The position numbers were made by a program, and so were the translations under genes. Under the pieces are notes generated by a model, which was not told the origin of the DNA, ran no database searches, and saw nothing but the letters and a program-made list of their open reading frames with translations. A stretch of 64,000 nt of DNA, from positions 186,001-250,000 of the forward strand of contig NZ_QVQT02000006.1 of the NCBI RefSeq assembly GCF_003428625.2. Reading direction: 5' to 3'. Positions 7,995 to 16,953 of this stretch are shown here, piece after piece (position 1 is the first letter of the stretch; every line of letters begins with the position of its first letter). The DNA comes from Paracidobacterium acidisoli. GTDB lineage: Bacteria > Acidobacteriota > Terriglobia > Terriglobales > Acidobacteriaceae.

Positions 7995-10900
7995 TCAGAA
8001 ACTGATCTTAGCTGTGAGCTGCAGCCAGCGCGAGCTGCCTGCGGTGTTGTAGAGGCCAAAGGATGCGTTGGCGAGATTGTTCCAGGTCTCGTATCCGGTG
8101 GCGGTGAGAAACGGAATGTTGAAGACGTTGAAGGCGTCGGCGCGGAGCTCGAAGCTCCACGGGCCGGAGCCGAGGAGGCCGCTTTCGAGAAAGCGCGTGT
8201 CTTTGGCGAGCGACCAGTCGATGGTGGGAAGCATATTCATGCGAAAGGTATTGCGGCCGATGGTGCCGATGTTGCCCACCAGCGTCTGCACATATCTGAA
8301 GCCGCTGGAATTGGTGTCTGCGGGCAGCCCTCCCACACCGCGATCCTGCGGAGCGGGGATGGTGGAGGGGCTGCCGAATTTAAAGCCCTTTCCGCCGGGG
8401 TTGAGCGTGGCGCGGGTGTTGTCGCTGCCGGTGGTCTGAACGAGATTGCCGTCGAGGTTCACGTCGGAGATGGCGATCTGTTTTCCGGTGGAGGGATCGG
8501 GCGGGCCGAGGCGTGAGCCGGAGTAGAGGGTTGCGGGGGCTCCGGACTGCCAGGAGTTGATGGTGGAGAGGGTCCAGCCGCCGAGGAGATGGCCGATGAG
8601 GCCGAGCTGATTTTTATACCAGGGTAGCTGCCAGACGGTGGTGAGGAGGAAGCGGTTGGTGATGTCGAAATCAGAGGGGCCGTACTCGAGCTTGTGCAGC
8701 GCGGCTGCCTGCCCCTGCGGGAAGCTCTCTTCGTTGCTGATCTGCGCGAGGTTGTAGTCGGAGTCGTCGTCGAGCGATCGCGACCATGTATACGAGGCCT
8801 GCGCCTGCAGACCGTAGACGGCGTTCTGCTTCCACTGAAGGACGAGACCGTTGAAGTTGGAGCCACCGTCGGCGGCGAGCTGATCGACCTGATCGAAGCG
8901 CGGGTCGATGCGGTTGTTACCTGGGCCGTATTCCTGCGCGACGGTAGCGGCGCATGGACCGGGACTGGTGGTGGTGCCGATGCAGGCGGCCTCTTCAGCG
9001 AGAGATTTTGGAGCGGGCGGAGGCGCGGCGACAGAGTTGATGGGGCCGAGATCGGTGAGTTTGCGGCTGACGCTGCCGAGATAGTCGGCACTGAGCGCGG
9101 TGCGGCGGGCGAGCTGATACTGCACGCCGAGCATGTAGTTCTGCGTGTAGGGATTGGGCAGGTGCTTTGTGACGGAGACGATGCTGCCGAAGTTGGCCAG
9201 CGAGCCGAAGGAGCCGATCTGCGCGCTGGTATCGGAGACGATGGGCGCGGTGCCGTTGACGATGTTGTCGAAGCTGTTGCCTCCGGTGAACTGCGCGAGC
9301 GAGACGGTGTAGTTGAGCGGCGGGCCGAAGCGCGTGTTGGCGAGCAGAGCGAAGTTATGCGTGTCGAAGTAAACGCCGTAGCCGCCGCGTACGAGCAGCC
9401 TGTGATTGCCGGGGCTCCACGCGAAGCCGATGCGCGGCGAGACGTTGCCGTAGTTGGCGGCGATGCCGGGATTGCCGGAGCGGAAGGCTCCGAGCGGACC
9501 GGTTCCGGCGGCGCCTACGGTGACGCCCTGGAGTGCGGTATCGAGCTCGGAGATGAGGCCGTGAACCTCATTCAGAGCGCCCTGCACCTCATAGCGCAGA
9601 CCATAGTTGATCGTGAGGCCGGGCAGGGCCTTCCACTCATCCTGCGCGAAGAAGCCGGGCACTCCCATGCGGTAGCCCTCGTAGGTTGCGCCGAAGACGC
9701 GCGACCAGGAGACGGGCTGCCCGGCGAGGTAGCTCTCGATGGAGTCGAAGGCAAAGGTGCCGCGAATGCCGCCGCTGGTGGTGCTGCTGGAGTTGTCCTG
9801 AATGTAGCGGATGTCGGCGCCGAATTTGAGCGCGTGGCGGCCGTGAATCCAGCTGAAGGTATCGCTGACCTGATACGTGTTGAAGAGACGGCCCTGGGGA
9901 AAGAACTGCGCCTCGCCGAAGCTGTAGTAGGCATTGAGAAAGTCGATGCGGGGAATGCCGGTGGTGTCCTGCGCGTTGAACTGCGCCGAGGAGCGGCCGT
10001 AGGCGATGCGCAGCTCGTTCACTCTGTTGCTGCCGTAGAGATACGTGTCCGAGATGTTGACGCTGTGCGCGCCGGTGTCGAAGTCGGCGCCGAAGCCGGG
10101 CAGGAAGTTGACGGTTCCGGCGTAGGGCAGCACGGCGGTTCCCTTGTTGAAGAGATAGCGGATGGAGAGCGAGTGATTGCCGGAGAAGTGATGATCACCG
10201 CGCAGCAGATAAAAGTAGCTGTCGTTCGGCGAGCTCATGGTCTCGGTGATGTTGGCGCCGGCGGCAGCGGCGGGAGCATTCGACGGCAGCGGCACGTTCT
10301 TCTGAAAGAGCTGCAGAGCAAGAGTGTCGGTGGCTCCGGCGAGCGCAGCGGCGGTGGGAACGGGAAAGGTGAAGGTGGAACCGGCGCCGCGGGTGCTGAT
10401 CTTCTGAAAGCCACCGAAGAGGAAGGTGCGATTGCGCCACAGCGGTCCGCCGGCATTGAGGCCGTAGTTGTTCTGTTTGAGCGGAGTGGGCTTGCCGGTG
10501 GTGTCGAAGTAGCTGCGGGCGTTGAAATAGTCGTTCTCGACGTAGTCGTAGGCGGTGCCGTGCAGATGGTTGGTGCCGCTCTTTGTGACTTCGACGATGT
10601 TGGCGGCTTCGACGCCGTACTCGGCTTCAAAGGGACCGGTGATGGTGTTGAACTCGGAGATCATGTCGACGTTGGGCTGCGTGCCGAGCGCGATGCCGCC
10701 GAACTCCCAGTCGGTGATGTCGGTGTAGTCGAGCGATGCGGCGGTGGCGCGGGCGCGGCTGCCGTAGGCGGAGATGAGGCCGGTCTGCGCGCCGCTGACG
10801 GCGACGAGCGCGCCGCCTCCGCGAAGATAGACGGGGGTGACGCCGGGCTCGAGGGTGGCGAGATCGGATGGGCTGCGCGTGGAGGCAGGAAGCTGGCTGA

Positions 10901-11330
10901 GCTCGACGGAGGAGCGGCTGGTCTGCAGCTCGGGGCTGGTGATGCTGAGGTTCGATGCGGCTGCATCGACCTCGATGGTGGTGGTCTGCGCGCCTGGTCT
11001 GAGGGCGAAGCTCTGCGAAACGGTTTCGCTGCTGACGGCGGTGACGACGGCCTTTGTCTGCTCGAAGCCGGTGGCGATGAGGGTGAGATCGTAGCGGCCG
11101 GGCGGCAGAGCGGGAAAGACATACTCGCCGGCCTGTCCTGTGGTGAGAGAGCGCGCCTGACCGCTCTCTTCGCTGCGAAGCGTGACGGCGACACCGGGCA
11201 GAACGGCGCCGGTGGAATCGGTCACGGTTCCGGCGATGGTTCCTGTGGTGTATTGCGCCAGAGCGGTATTGACTGCCCCCGTCATACAAAAAGAAACAAG
11301 CAGCACAGCAGGGAGGTACCTGATTCGCAT
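7995..11330 (-). CDS. TonB-dependent receptor, Oar-like, with carboxypeptidase-regulatory-like domain
   Basis: A 1111-residue outer-membrane protein. Residues 1-25 form a signal peptide ending in ALA; about 27-110 is a CarboxypepD_reg-like beta-sandwich (GTIAGTVTDSTGAVLPG and LPPGRYDL); a plug domain follows (to about 260), then a large beta-barrel ending in the aromatic terminus AKISF. Receptors of this class import large or scarce nutrients using TonB energy; the substrate is unknown. It is divergent from a GntR/FadR-type regulator across 298 bases containing a 12-base operator-like palindrome, which suggests ligand-responsive control. Confidence 0.92.
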   Translation of the reverse strand: MRIRYLPAVLLVSFCMTGAVNTALAQYTTGTIAGTVTDSTGAVLPGVAVTLRSEESGQARSLTTGQAGEYVFPALPPGRYDLTLIATGFEQTKAVVTAVSSETVSQSFALRPGAQTTTIEVDAAASNLSITSPELQTSRSSVELSQLPASTRSPSDLATLEPGVTPVYLRGGGALVAVSGAQTGLISAYGSRARATAASLDYTDITDWEFGGIALGTQPNVDMISEFNTITGPFEAEYGVEAANIVEVTKSGTNHLHGTAYDYVENDYFNARSYFDTTGKPTPLKQNNYGLNAGGPLWRNRTFLFGGFQKISTRGAGSTFTFPVPTAAALAGATDTLALQLFQKNVPLPSNAPAAAAGANITETMSSPNDSYFYLLRGDHHFSGNHSLSIRYLFNKGTAVLPYAGTVNFLPGFGADFDTGAHSVNISDTYLYGSNRVNELRIAYGRSSAQFNAQDTTGIPRIDFLNAYYSFGEAQFFPQGRLFNTYQVSDTFSWIHGRHALKFGADIRYIQDNSSSTTSGGIRGTFAFDSIESYLAGQPVSWSRVFGATYEGYRMGVPGFFAQDEWKALPGLTINYGLRYEVQGALNEVHGLISELDTALQGVTVGAAGTGPLGAFRSGNPGIAANYGNVSPRIGFAWSPGNHRLLVRGGYGVYFDTHNFALLANTRFGPPLNYTVSLAQFTGGNSFDNIVNGTAPIVSDTSAQIGSFGSLANFGSIVSVTKHLPNPYTQNYMLGVQYQLARRTALSADYLGSVSRKLTDLGPINSVAAPPPAPKSLAEEAACIGTTTSPGPCAATVAQEYGPGNNRIDPRFDQVDQLAADGGSNFNGLVLQWKQNAVYGLQAQASYTWSRSLDDDSDYNLAQISNEESFPQGQAAALHKLEYGPSDFDITNRFLLTTVWQLPWYKNQLGLIGHLLGGWTLSTINSWQSGAPATLYSGSRLGPPDPSTGKQIAISDVNLDGNLVQTTGSDNTRATLNPGGKGFKFGSPSTIPAPQDRGVGGLPADTNSSGFRYVQTLVGNIGTIGRNTFRMNMLPTIDWSLAKDTRFLESGLLGSGPWSFELRADAFNVFNIPFLTATGYETWNNLANASFGLYNTAGSSRWLQLTAKISF

Positions 11331-11628
11331 CGGTGTTCTCCGAATTTTTTATCGAGGACCGCTTTTGTTACAGGCCCCTGTTGCAGTTGTAACCGGGGAA
11401 CGCGGACTGCGCCAAATCAGGGCCGCGACGATGCCGCCGGCACGCTGCAAAATGCGAACACACAGAACGAAGAAACTCTGCAGAAAGCCGCGAAATACGG
11501 GCACTGCAGAGCATTCGTATATGGATTGAGCGACACAGTACACCTGAGGGCAGAGACTGTCAACACTCGGTATACCGATGTGCAGCGTTCTTGACACAGC
11601 CGGATGCCGCTGATACACCAGAGTCCGC
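11331..11628. other. Divergent promoter region between receptor 1 and GntR regulator
   Basis: A 298-base gap with no supported gene. It holds the palindrome at 11567-11578 and, for the plus strand, TTGACA (11591-11596) followed after 17 bases by the weak -10 TACACC (11614-11619), only 10 bases before the GntR start codon. A largely leaderless GntR transcript is therefore possible. Confidence 0.5.
11567..11578. promoter_or_regulatory. Candidate GntR/FadR-type operator
   Basis: TCGGTATACCGA is a perfect 12-base palindrome with the GTATAC core common in operators of FadR-subfamily GntR proteins acting on sugar-acid genes. It sits 13 bases before the GntR promoter's -35 and between the two divergent genes. 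The match is to the general operator pattern only; no binding data exist. Confidence 0.5.
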
Positions 11629-12348
11629 ATGCAAACGATTGTCGAGCGTCTTTATCAGAAGGTTCGTCAGGACATAGTCGAGTGTGAGCTTTCGCCGGGG
11701 GCCGCGTTTTCAGAAGCCGAGCTGGGACGCCGCTACCACGCAAGCCGCACGCCGGTGCGTGAAGTGTGCCGGCGGCTGGAGAACGACGGACTGATTCGCA
11801 TCATTCCCTTTCGCGGCTACGCGATCGCACCGCTGTCGGTCACGGAGTTTCACAACCTCGAAGAGCTGCAGATGATCTTCGAGCCTTCCGCGGCGGCCTT
11901 TGCCGCGGAGCGGGCAACGAGCGCAGAGCTGGACGAGATGGACCTGCTGGCCGAGTACGAGTACCAGGTCGGAGACCGGCAGAGCTATCGCCAGTTCATC
12001 CGGCAGAACTATCAGCTGCACTGCCTGATTGCGCGGGCGACGCGCAACCAGCAGCTTTACGACGTGGTGAGCAATGTACACGTGCGCCTGATGCGCTTCT
12101 TCTACCTTGGCCTGCCCTTCGATTCCTACGGTCCCGCGCTGGTGAAGGAACACGTGGGACTGGCTGCCGCGATCCGCGCGCGCGATCCGGAGATGGCGCG
12201 GCTGCGGGCGACCGAGCACATTACCAATGCGATGCAGCGCAGCGCGAGCCTGCTGATGAGCGCGCTGCGATTCGGCGAAGCGGTCTTCGAGCCGGTGAGG
12301 GACGAGCAGCGCCTGTCGGTTTCCGCGAGGCTGAGCGTAAAGCCGTGA
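11629..12348 (+). CDS. GntR-family regulator, FadR subfamily (FCD domain)
   Basis: A 239-residue one-component regulator. The N-terminal winged helix (1-70) shows the GntR signature SEAELGRRYHASRTPVREV, and the C-terminal all-helical FCD domain (about 80-220) includes the histidine-rich metal/ligand region around HCLIARATRN and KEHVGLAAAI. Such proteins bind short palindromes and release DNA on binding carboxylated metabolites. It is divergent from the TonB receptor and 5 bases ahead of an SDR dehydrogenase gene, so both are candidate targets, perhaps in sugar-acid use. Confidence 0.92.
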   Translation: MQTIVERLYQKVRQDIVECELSPGAAFSEAELGRRYHASRTPVREVCRRLENDGLIRIIPFRGYAIAPLSVTEFHNLEELQMIFEPSAAAFAAERATSAELDEMDLLAEYEYQVGDRQSYRQFIRQNYQLHCLIARATRNQQLYDVVSNVHVRLMRFFYLGLPFDSYGPALVKEHVGLAAAIRARDPEMARLRATEHITNAMQRSASLLMSALRFGEAVFEPVRDEQRLSVSARLSVKP

Positions 12349-12352
12349 TGCG

Positions 12353-13189
12353 GTGACGGACCTGGAGAGAACGAAGGGAAGTTCTCTGCGGAATGGAGTG
12401 AGGGCGTTGTTCGATTACAGGAAGCTGTTCGATCTGTCGGGAAGAAAAGCTCTGGTGGTGGGCGCGGGAAGCGGCATTGGCGAAGCGGCGGCGCGGGGCA
12501 TGAGCGCGCACGGCGCGGAGGTGATCTGCGCCGATATGAATGCGGACGCGGCAGAGCGCGTGGCGAAGAGCCTGAGCGAAACGGGCGGACACGGCTCGGC
12601 GCTGGCGCTCGATATTCGCGATGGCGATGCGGTACTGCAGACGATGGCGGCGCTGTCGGATCTGGACGTTCTGGTGAGCACGCCGGCGATCAACGTGCGG
12701 AAGCCGCTGCTGCAGATGACCGAGGACGAATTCGATCGCGTGATCGCGCTGAACCTGAAGGGGACCTTCCGGCTGATGACGGCGGCGGGGCGCACTATGG
12801 CGAAGCGCGGCCGAGGCAGCATCATCGCGATGGCCAGCATTCGCGCGCTGACGGTGGAGCCAGGCCAGGGCGTGTATGCCGCGACCAAGGCGGGCGTGCT
12901 GCAGATGTGCCGCACGCTGGCCGCGGAGCTGGGTCCGCAGGGAGTGCGGGTGAATGCGATTGGCCCAGGAGTGGTGGACACTCCGCTGACGGCACCGATC
13001 TCGGCGAACCGCGAATGGTATGACGCCTACGCGAAGAAGAGCGCACTGGGACGGTGGGCGCAGCCGCACGAGATTGCCGGAGCGGTGGTGTATCTGGCCT
13101 CGGATGCGGCCTCGTTCGTGACCGGAACGCTGACGCTGGTGGATGGCGGATGGACGGCCGTGGATGGGCGCTTTACGCCTCCGCTGTGA
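12353..13189 (+). CDS. Short-chain dehydrogenase/reductase
   Basis: A classical NAD(P)-dependent SDR of up to 278 residues. The cofactor loop GAGSGIGEA is at 37-45, D88 follows in LDIRD, and the catalytic set S162, Y175 and K179 (YAATK) is present. The usual NNAG structural motif reads STPAIN, a notable substitution. The C-terminal half (GWVDGG-like VDGGWTAVDG) is typical. GTG 12353 follows the GntR stop by 4 bases; a later GTG at 12398 is also possible. Co-transcription with a FadR-type regulator suggests oxidation of a sugar acid or polyol. Confidence 0.88.
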   Translation: MTDLERTKGSSLRNGVRALFDYRKLFDLSGRKALVVGAGSGIGEAAARGMSAHGAEVICADMNADAAERVAKSLSETGGHGSALALDIRDGDAVLQTMAALSDLDVLVSTPAINVRKPLLQMTEDEFDRVIALNLKGTFRLMTAAGRTMAKRGRGSIIAMASIRALTVEPGQGVYAATKAGVLQMCRTLAAELGPQGVRVNAIGPGVVDTPLTAPISANREWYDAYAKKSALGRWAQPHEIAGAVVYLASDAASFVTGTLTLVDGGWTAVDGRFTPPL

Positions 13190-13231
13190 AGCGGCGGGTG
13201 TAAGCTCGGAGGGTTGGGATAGGCTGAAACC

Positions 13232-14929
13232 ATGTTCTTTTCTGCTGGCGGCAGGCGCGGACGGCGCACTTCCCTCTTCTTCTCGCTGACCTCGCTTTCC
13301 TCTCTGGCCTGTGCTGCTGTTCTCGCTGCGTGCGCAACGGCGACGCTCTATGCGCAGAGCGCTCCGCCGGCGGCGGCAGCGCCGACGCACGCGGATATTC
13401 TGCGCGGCGCGTACGGGCCATACAGAGCGAACAACGACCTGCTGTTCTATCACCTCAGCGTGCGCGTCGATCCGGAGAAGAAGTTTCTCAGCGGCAGAAA
13501 TACGATTCGCTTCCGCATGCTGAAGGACGGAACGAGGATTCAGCTCGATCTGTATCCGGAGCTGCAGATCGACAAAATTCTGCTGGGACAGACGGAACTG
13601 AAGTACGAGCGCGACGCGGGCGCGGTCTTCGTGGATTTTCCGCAGACGCTGCGCGCCGGGCATGTGTACTCGATCGATTTTTATTACTCGGGGCATCCGC
13701 TGTCGAAGGGAAGGTTCGGAGGGATCACCTTCGAGAAGGATGCGTCGGGGCATCCGTGGATCACGACCTCGTGCGAAGACGACGGCGCGAGCATCTGGTG
13801 GCCGAACAAGGACCAGTGGCGCGATGAAGTGCGCGAGATGGAGATCAGCGTCGAGGTGCCGAAGGGGCTGGTGGATGTATCGAACGGAAAGTTCCTGGGC
13901 AGCACGGACCTGGGCGATGGATACACGCGGTGGGACTGGTTCGTACACTATCCGATCAACAACTACGACGTGGCGCTGAATATCGGCAACTACGTTCACT
14001 TCTCCGATCATTTCGGCAAGCTGCCGCTCGATTACTATGTGCTGCCGGAGGATCTGGAGAAGGCGAAGAAGCAGTTCGCGCAGGCGCCGGGAATGCTTGC
14101 GGCCTACACGCATTACTTCGGGCCGTATCCGTTTGCGAAGGACGGATACAAGCTGGTGGAGGTGCCGTACTCGGGCATGGAGCACCAGAGCGCGGTGGCG
14201 TACGGCAACCAGTTCCGGAACGGATACCTGGGGCGCGACTGGACGGGGACCGGCATCAGCCTGAAGTTCGACTTCATCATCATTCACGAGAGCGGGCATG
14301 AATGGTTCGGCAACAGCATTACGGCGCAGGACCGCTCGGATATGTGGGTCCACGAGGGATGGACGACGTATCTGGAGGGGCTGTATGTCGAGTACCGGTG
14401 GGGGCACGACGACGCGATCCGCTATCTAGACGGGCTGAAGCCGAAGATCAAAAATCAGCGGCCGATCATTCAGGAGCGCGGCGTGAATGCGACGCCTCCC
14501 GAGGATCAGTACTTCAAGGGCGCGCTGATGCTGAATACGCTGCGCAGCGTGGTGGACAACGATCCACGCTGGTTCCGGCTGATTCACGACTTCTATCAGC
14601 ACTTCAAATATCAGAACATCATGACCGAAGACGTGGTGGCGTACTTTAACCAGCACACGGGGATGAATCTGACGCCGATCTTCAACCAGTATCTGCGGCA
14701 TCCGGATATTCCCACGCTGGAGCTGAAGTTCGACGAGGCGGCGGGCACGGTGGCTTATCGATGGAAGGTCGATGAGGCGGATTTCGCCATGCCGGTGCGC
14801 GTGGGCACGAAGGAGCACTGGGAGATTGTTCATCCCACGACCACGTGGCAGACGATGAAGACGGACCTGAACAAAGACACGTTCGAAGTGGCGACCGATC
14901 TGTACTACGTGAACGTGAGCAGGCAGTGA
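13232..14929 (+). CDS. M1-family-like zinc metallopeptidase, secreted
   Basis: A 565-residue protein with an N-terminal signal sequence (hydrophobic about 15-42). The zinc site is complete: HESGH at 352-356 and the third ligand E375 in HEGWTTYLEG, 18 residues after the second histidine as in gluzincins. The M1 exopeptidase loop, normally GAMEN, reads GMEHQ here, so aminopeptidase specificity may be altered. The N-terminal beta domain (RVDPEKKFLSGRNTIRF) is of leukotriene A4 hydrolase type. The enzyme probably degrades peptides in the periplasm or outside the cell. Confidence 0.88.
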   Translation: MFFSAGGRRGRRTSLFFSLTSLSSLACAAVLAACATATLYAQSAPPAAAAPTHADILRGAYGPYRANNDLLFYHLSVRVDPEKKFLSGRNTIRFRMLKDGTRIQLDLYPELQIDKILLGQTELKYERDAGAVFVDFPQTLRAGHVYSIDFYYSGHPLSKGRFGGITFEKDASGHPWITTSCEDDGASIWWPNKDQWRDEVREMEISVEVPKGLVDVSNGKFLGSTDLGDGYTRWDWFVHYPINNYDVALNIGNYVHFSDHFGKLPLDYYVLPEDLEKAKKQFAQAPGMLAAYTHYFGPYPFAKDGYKLVEVPYSGMEHQSAVAYGNQFRNGYLGRDWTGTGISLKFDFIIIHESGHEWFGNSITAQDRSDMWVHEGWTTYLEGLYVEYRWGHDDAIRYLDGLKPKIKNQRPIIQERGVNATPPEDQYFKGALMLNTLRSVVDNDPRWFRLIHDFYQHFKYQNIMTEDVVAYFNQHTGMNLTPIFNQYLRHPDIPTLELKFDEAAGTVAYRWKVDEADFAMPVRVGTKEHWEIVHPTTTWQTMKTDLNKDTFEVATDLYYVNVSRQ

Positions 14930-14968
14930 AGATTGAGAAGTGTCTCAGTTTGAAAGAGGAGCACATCA

Positions 14969-15179
14969 GGGGCTAAAGCCCGGCTTATTTTTCCCGAGTT
15001 CCGGCACGGCTGAAGCCGTGCCCTGATACAAAGCAATTGCAACTGAGACACTACCGAAGATTGGAGTAGTTTCTACGACTGTAGTAGTTTCTACCACTGT
15101 GGCAGTTTCTCTTCAGGGGCTGAAGCCCTCTCTTTTTCCGGCTTTTACGGCACGGCTGAAGCCGTGCCCTGATACAAAA
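14969..15179. repeat. Two tandem intergenic hairpin-repeat units
   Basis: Two similar units lie here, each a GGGGCTRAAGCCC hairpin followed 20-35 bases later by GGCACGGCTGAAGCCGTGCC and CTGATACAAA (copies at 15003-15033 and 15149-15179). The same pairing in the same order recurs at 25.1 kb and 26.95 kb, so the pair behaves as one composite REP-like unit. Transcribed, each half folds into a perfect hairpin with a TGAA or TAAA loop. Confidence 0.8.
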
Positions 15180-15209
15180 CAATGACGGCACTGACAGAAA
15201 GACCGGTCT

Positions 15210-15308
15210 CCCACCCTTCACTTCGTGAAGGATGGGGCACCCAGGGATGTTGCCTGGGGAAGAAGAAAGCAGATCCCTCGACTTCGCTCGGGATGACAAG
15301 GGGAAGGT
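15210..15308. repeat. CCCACC..GGTGGG-type hairpin and TCGCTCGGGATGACA motif
   Basis: CCTTCAC-TTC-GTGAAGG flanked by CCCA/TGGG forms a hairpin at 15210-15236, followed by GGGGCACCC. At 15269-15308 a GCAGATCCCTCGACTTCGCTCGGGATGACA-like unit appears (shown here in parts: GCAGATCCCTCG, then ACTTCGCTCGGGATGACA). Close relatives are at 25191-25252 (hairpin) and 27012-27050 (second motif). Confidence 0.65.
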
Positions 15309-15372
15309 GTTTGGGATGACAAGGGGAGGGTATTTTCGTTTCCCTGTCAGAGAGTGAGCGGCTTGCTCCTCA

Positions 15373-16881
15373 TCACGGAAAATTGATGTAGACGGGGTTG
15401 CTGAAGAGCAGCAGCCTGCCGCTGCTGTCGTGGACTTCGGCGCGAATCCAGTGGCGGCCGCTGCCGGCTGCGGTCCATGTGGCGCTGAGGGTCTGATCGG
15501 GCTGATCGATGGAGATGGCGGGAAGCGCGGCGGTCTCTTTGCCGTCGACAAAGAGGTGCAGCGCATCGTGCGCGCAGGCGGCGACGTGTACGGAGAGATG
15601 CACGGCTTCTCCGTTTTTGAGGACGAGGTCTTCGCCCATGCGGGCGTGCGCGGCTCCGGCCTCAGCGTCGATGTCGATGCGTTTGTCGCGTGAGCCGGTG
15701 AGGTCAATGAAGACGCGGCCGTGACGGATGCCGTCGAGGATGGCGGCGACGGAGAGCTCACGGGCCTCGACGACGGTGGTGGGAAAGCCGATGGAGTTGG
15801 GCGGCTGCGCGGGTGCGAGCGCGTTGTGACTGTCGCTGCCGCCGACGGCGGTGAGGCGGTGGCCGTCGCGAAGCTGCTGCTCCCAGAAGGCGTCGCTCGA
15901 AAAGAGCATGCTGCCGCCGTTGATGACTTCGACGCCGGTGAAGAGGCTCATGTCGACGGGCATGGGCGGCTCCCAGCGGCAGCCCATGCAGACCTCTCCG
16001 CCGGGCGCTTCGGCGTGATTGATGGAGGCGATGGCGCCTTTGGCGGCCACTTCGCGCAGGATGGCGTTGTAATCGCGACCATTGTGCGCGGCGACGCGAT
16101 AGTCGATGGGCTGAGTGGTGCCGTAGATGTTGAAGTGTCCCCAGAAGGTGGTCATCTCGCGGGCGGGGATGAAGAGCAGCCGGTCGAACCAGGGCTGCAG
16201 CTCGCGCATCTCGTTGTACTGCGATTCGACGTTGTGGTCGGAGATGGCGATGAAGTCGAGGCCGCGCGAGGCCGCGGTCTGCGCGGTGAAGAAGAGCGGG
16301 CAGGGCACACGCCGGCCGCTCTGGCCGGCGCAGCTTCCGTCGCTGTGCGCGGTGTGCATGTGCAGGTCGCCGCGATACCAGCGGCTTCCCTGCTCCAGCG
16401 GCGCGAGGGTGAAGCTGCTGTCTTCAAGGTGCGAGTTGAAGCGGATCTCGGCGCGAAAGGTGGCGACGGAGGCGGCGCGAATGTTGGGCACGGCGAGCAG
16501 CAGATGCCAGCGGCCAGCGAGAATGGGGCCGGGCAGATAGGACGGCGTGGCGTCGGTCTCGCTGAGAGTGAAGTGGCTCTTGTTGCCGCCGCTTTCACCG
16601 CGGAAGCGATAGGGATCTTCAATGCCGAGATCGAGCGTGGTGCGGGCCTCGTGGCCGGTGTAGCTGAAATCGACGCTGATGCGGTGGATGCCGGCGGGCA
16701 CCTCAAACGGAACTTCGATGTAGGTGTGGTTCTGTGTGCCGGTGACCTTTCCGCTGAGGACGAGGTCGGGAGGGGCGGGATCGTTTTGTGCCGGAGGGGT
16801 CTGCGCGGATGCGGCGAGAGAGAGTGCGAAGAGCGCGATGGGCAGCAGACGTGCGGAGGAGAGGCGCGCAGAAAGCTTCAT
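15373..16881 (-). CDS. CehA/McbA-type PHP-domain metallohydrolase, secreted
   Basis: A 502-residue protein with a signal peptide (1-26, SLAASAQ). Residues about 40-165 form a beta-rich N-terminal domain; the PHP domain begins at DLHMHTAHSDG (H174, H176) and continues with ISDHN (D215, H216), INHAEAPGG and GGSDSHN, all metal-ligand positions of the CehA/McbA family. Members hydrolyse phosphoesters or carbaryl-type esters, but the natural substrate here is unknown. A C-terminal beta domain follows. The gene starts 72 bases after receptor 2 ends on the same strand, with a terminator between. Confidence 0.85.
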   Translation of the reverse strand: MKLSARLSSARLLPIALFALSLAASAQTPPAQNDPAPPDLVLSGKVTGTQNHTYIEVPFEVPAGIHRISVDFSYTGHEARTTLDLGIEDPYRFRGESGGNKSHFTLSETDATPSYLPGPILAGRWHLLLAVPNIRAASVATFRAEIRFNSHLEDSSFTLAPLEQGSRWYRGDLHMHTAHSDGSCAGQSGRRVPCPLFFTAQTAASRGLDFIAISDHNVESQYNEMRELQPWFDRLLFIPAREMTTFWGHFNIYGTTQPIDYRVAAHNGRDYNAILREVAAKGAIASINHAEAPGGEVCMGCRWEPPMPVDMSLFTGVEVINGGSMLFSSDAFWEQQLRDGHRLTAVGGSDSHNALAPAQPPNSIGFPTTVVEARELSVAAILDGIRHGRVFIDLTGSRDKRIDIDAEAGAAHARMGEDLVLKNGEAVHLSVHVAACAHDALHLFVDGKETAALPAISIDQPDQTLSATWTAAGSGRHWIRAEVHDSSGRLLLFSNPVYINFP

Positions 16882-16895
16882 ACAGAGAATCTCTC

Positions 16896-16934
16896 AAAAA
16901 AAAGACCCGGGAGGCACGCGAGGTGCTCCCGGGT
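16896..16934 (-). terminator. Rho-independent terminator of receptor 2
   Basis: On the minus strand a GC-rich hairpin (arms ACCCGGGAG and CTCCCGGGT with further GTG/CAC pairing, 16905-16934) is followed directly by a run of eight T residues. It lies 20 bases after the receptor 2 stop, so it should end that transcript before the PHP hydrolase gene. Confidence 0.85.
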
Positions 16935-16953
16935 TAAGAGGGAGGCACAACTT

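Larger units (their letters stand above)
14930..15372. other. Gene-free repeat-rich interval
   Basis: This 443-base stretch between convergent genes contains no supported gene. It is filled by members of three short hairpin families: GGGGCTRAAGCCC (14969-14982, 15116-15128), GGCACGGCTGAAGCCGTGCC (15003 and 15149), the CCCA..TGGG hairpin at 15210-15236, and the CTCGACTTCGCTCGGGATGACA motif at about 15276-15297. TAGTTTCTACGACTGTAGTAGTTTCTACCAC (near 15067-15096) is a further local near-duplication. Confidence 0.75.

Noticed and set aside
8694-11594. Plus-strand frame of 966 codons opposite receptor 1
   Set aside because: No start signal or motif; it is the mirror of the receptor coding sequence in a GC-rich genome.
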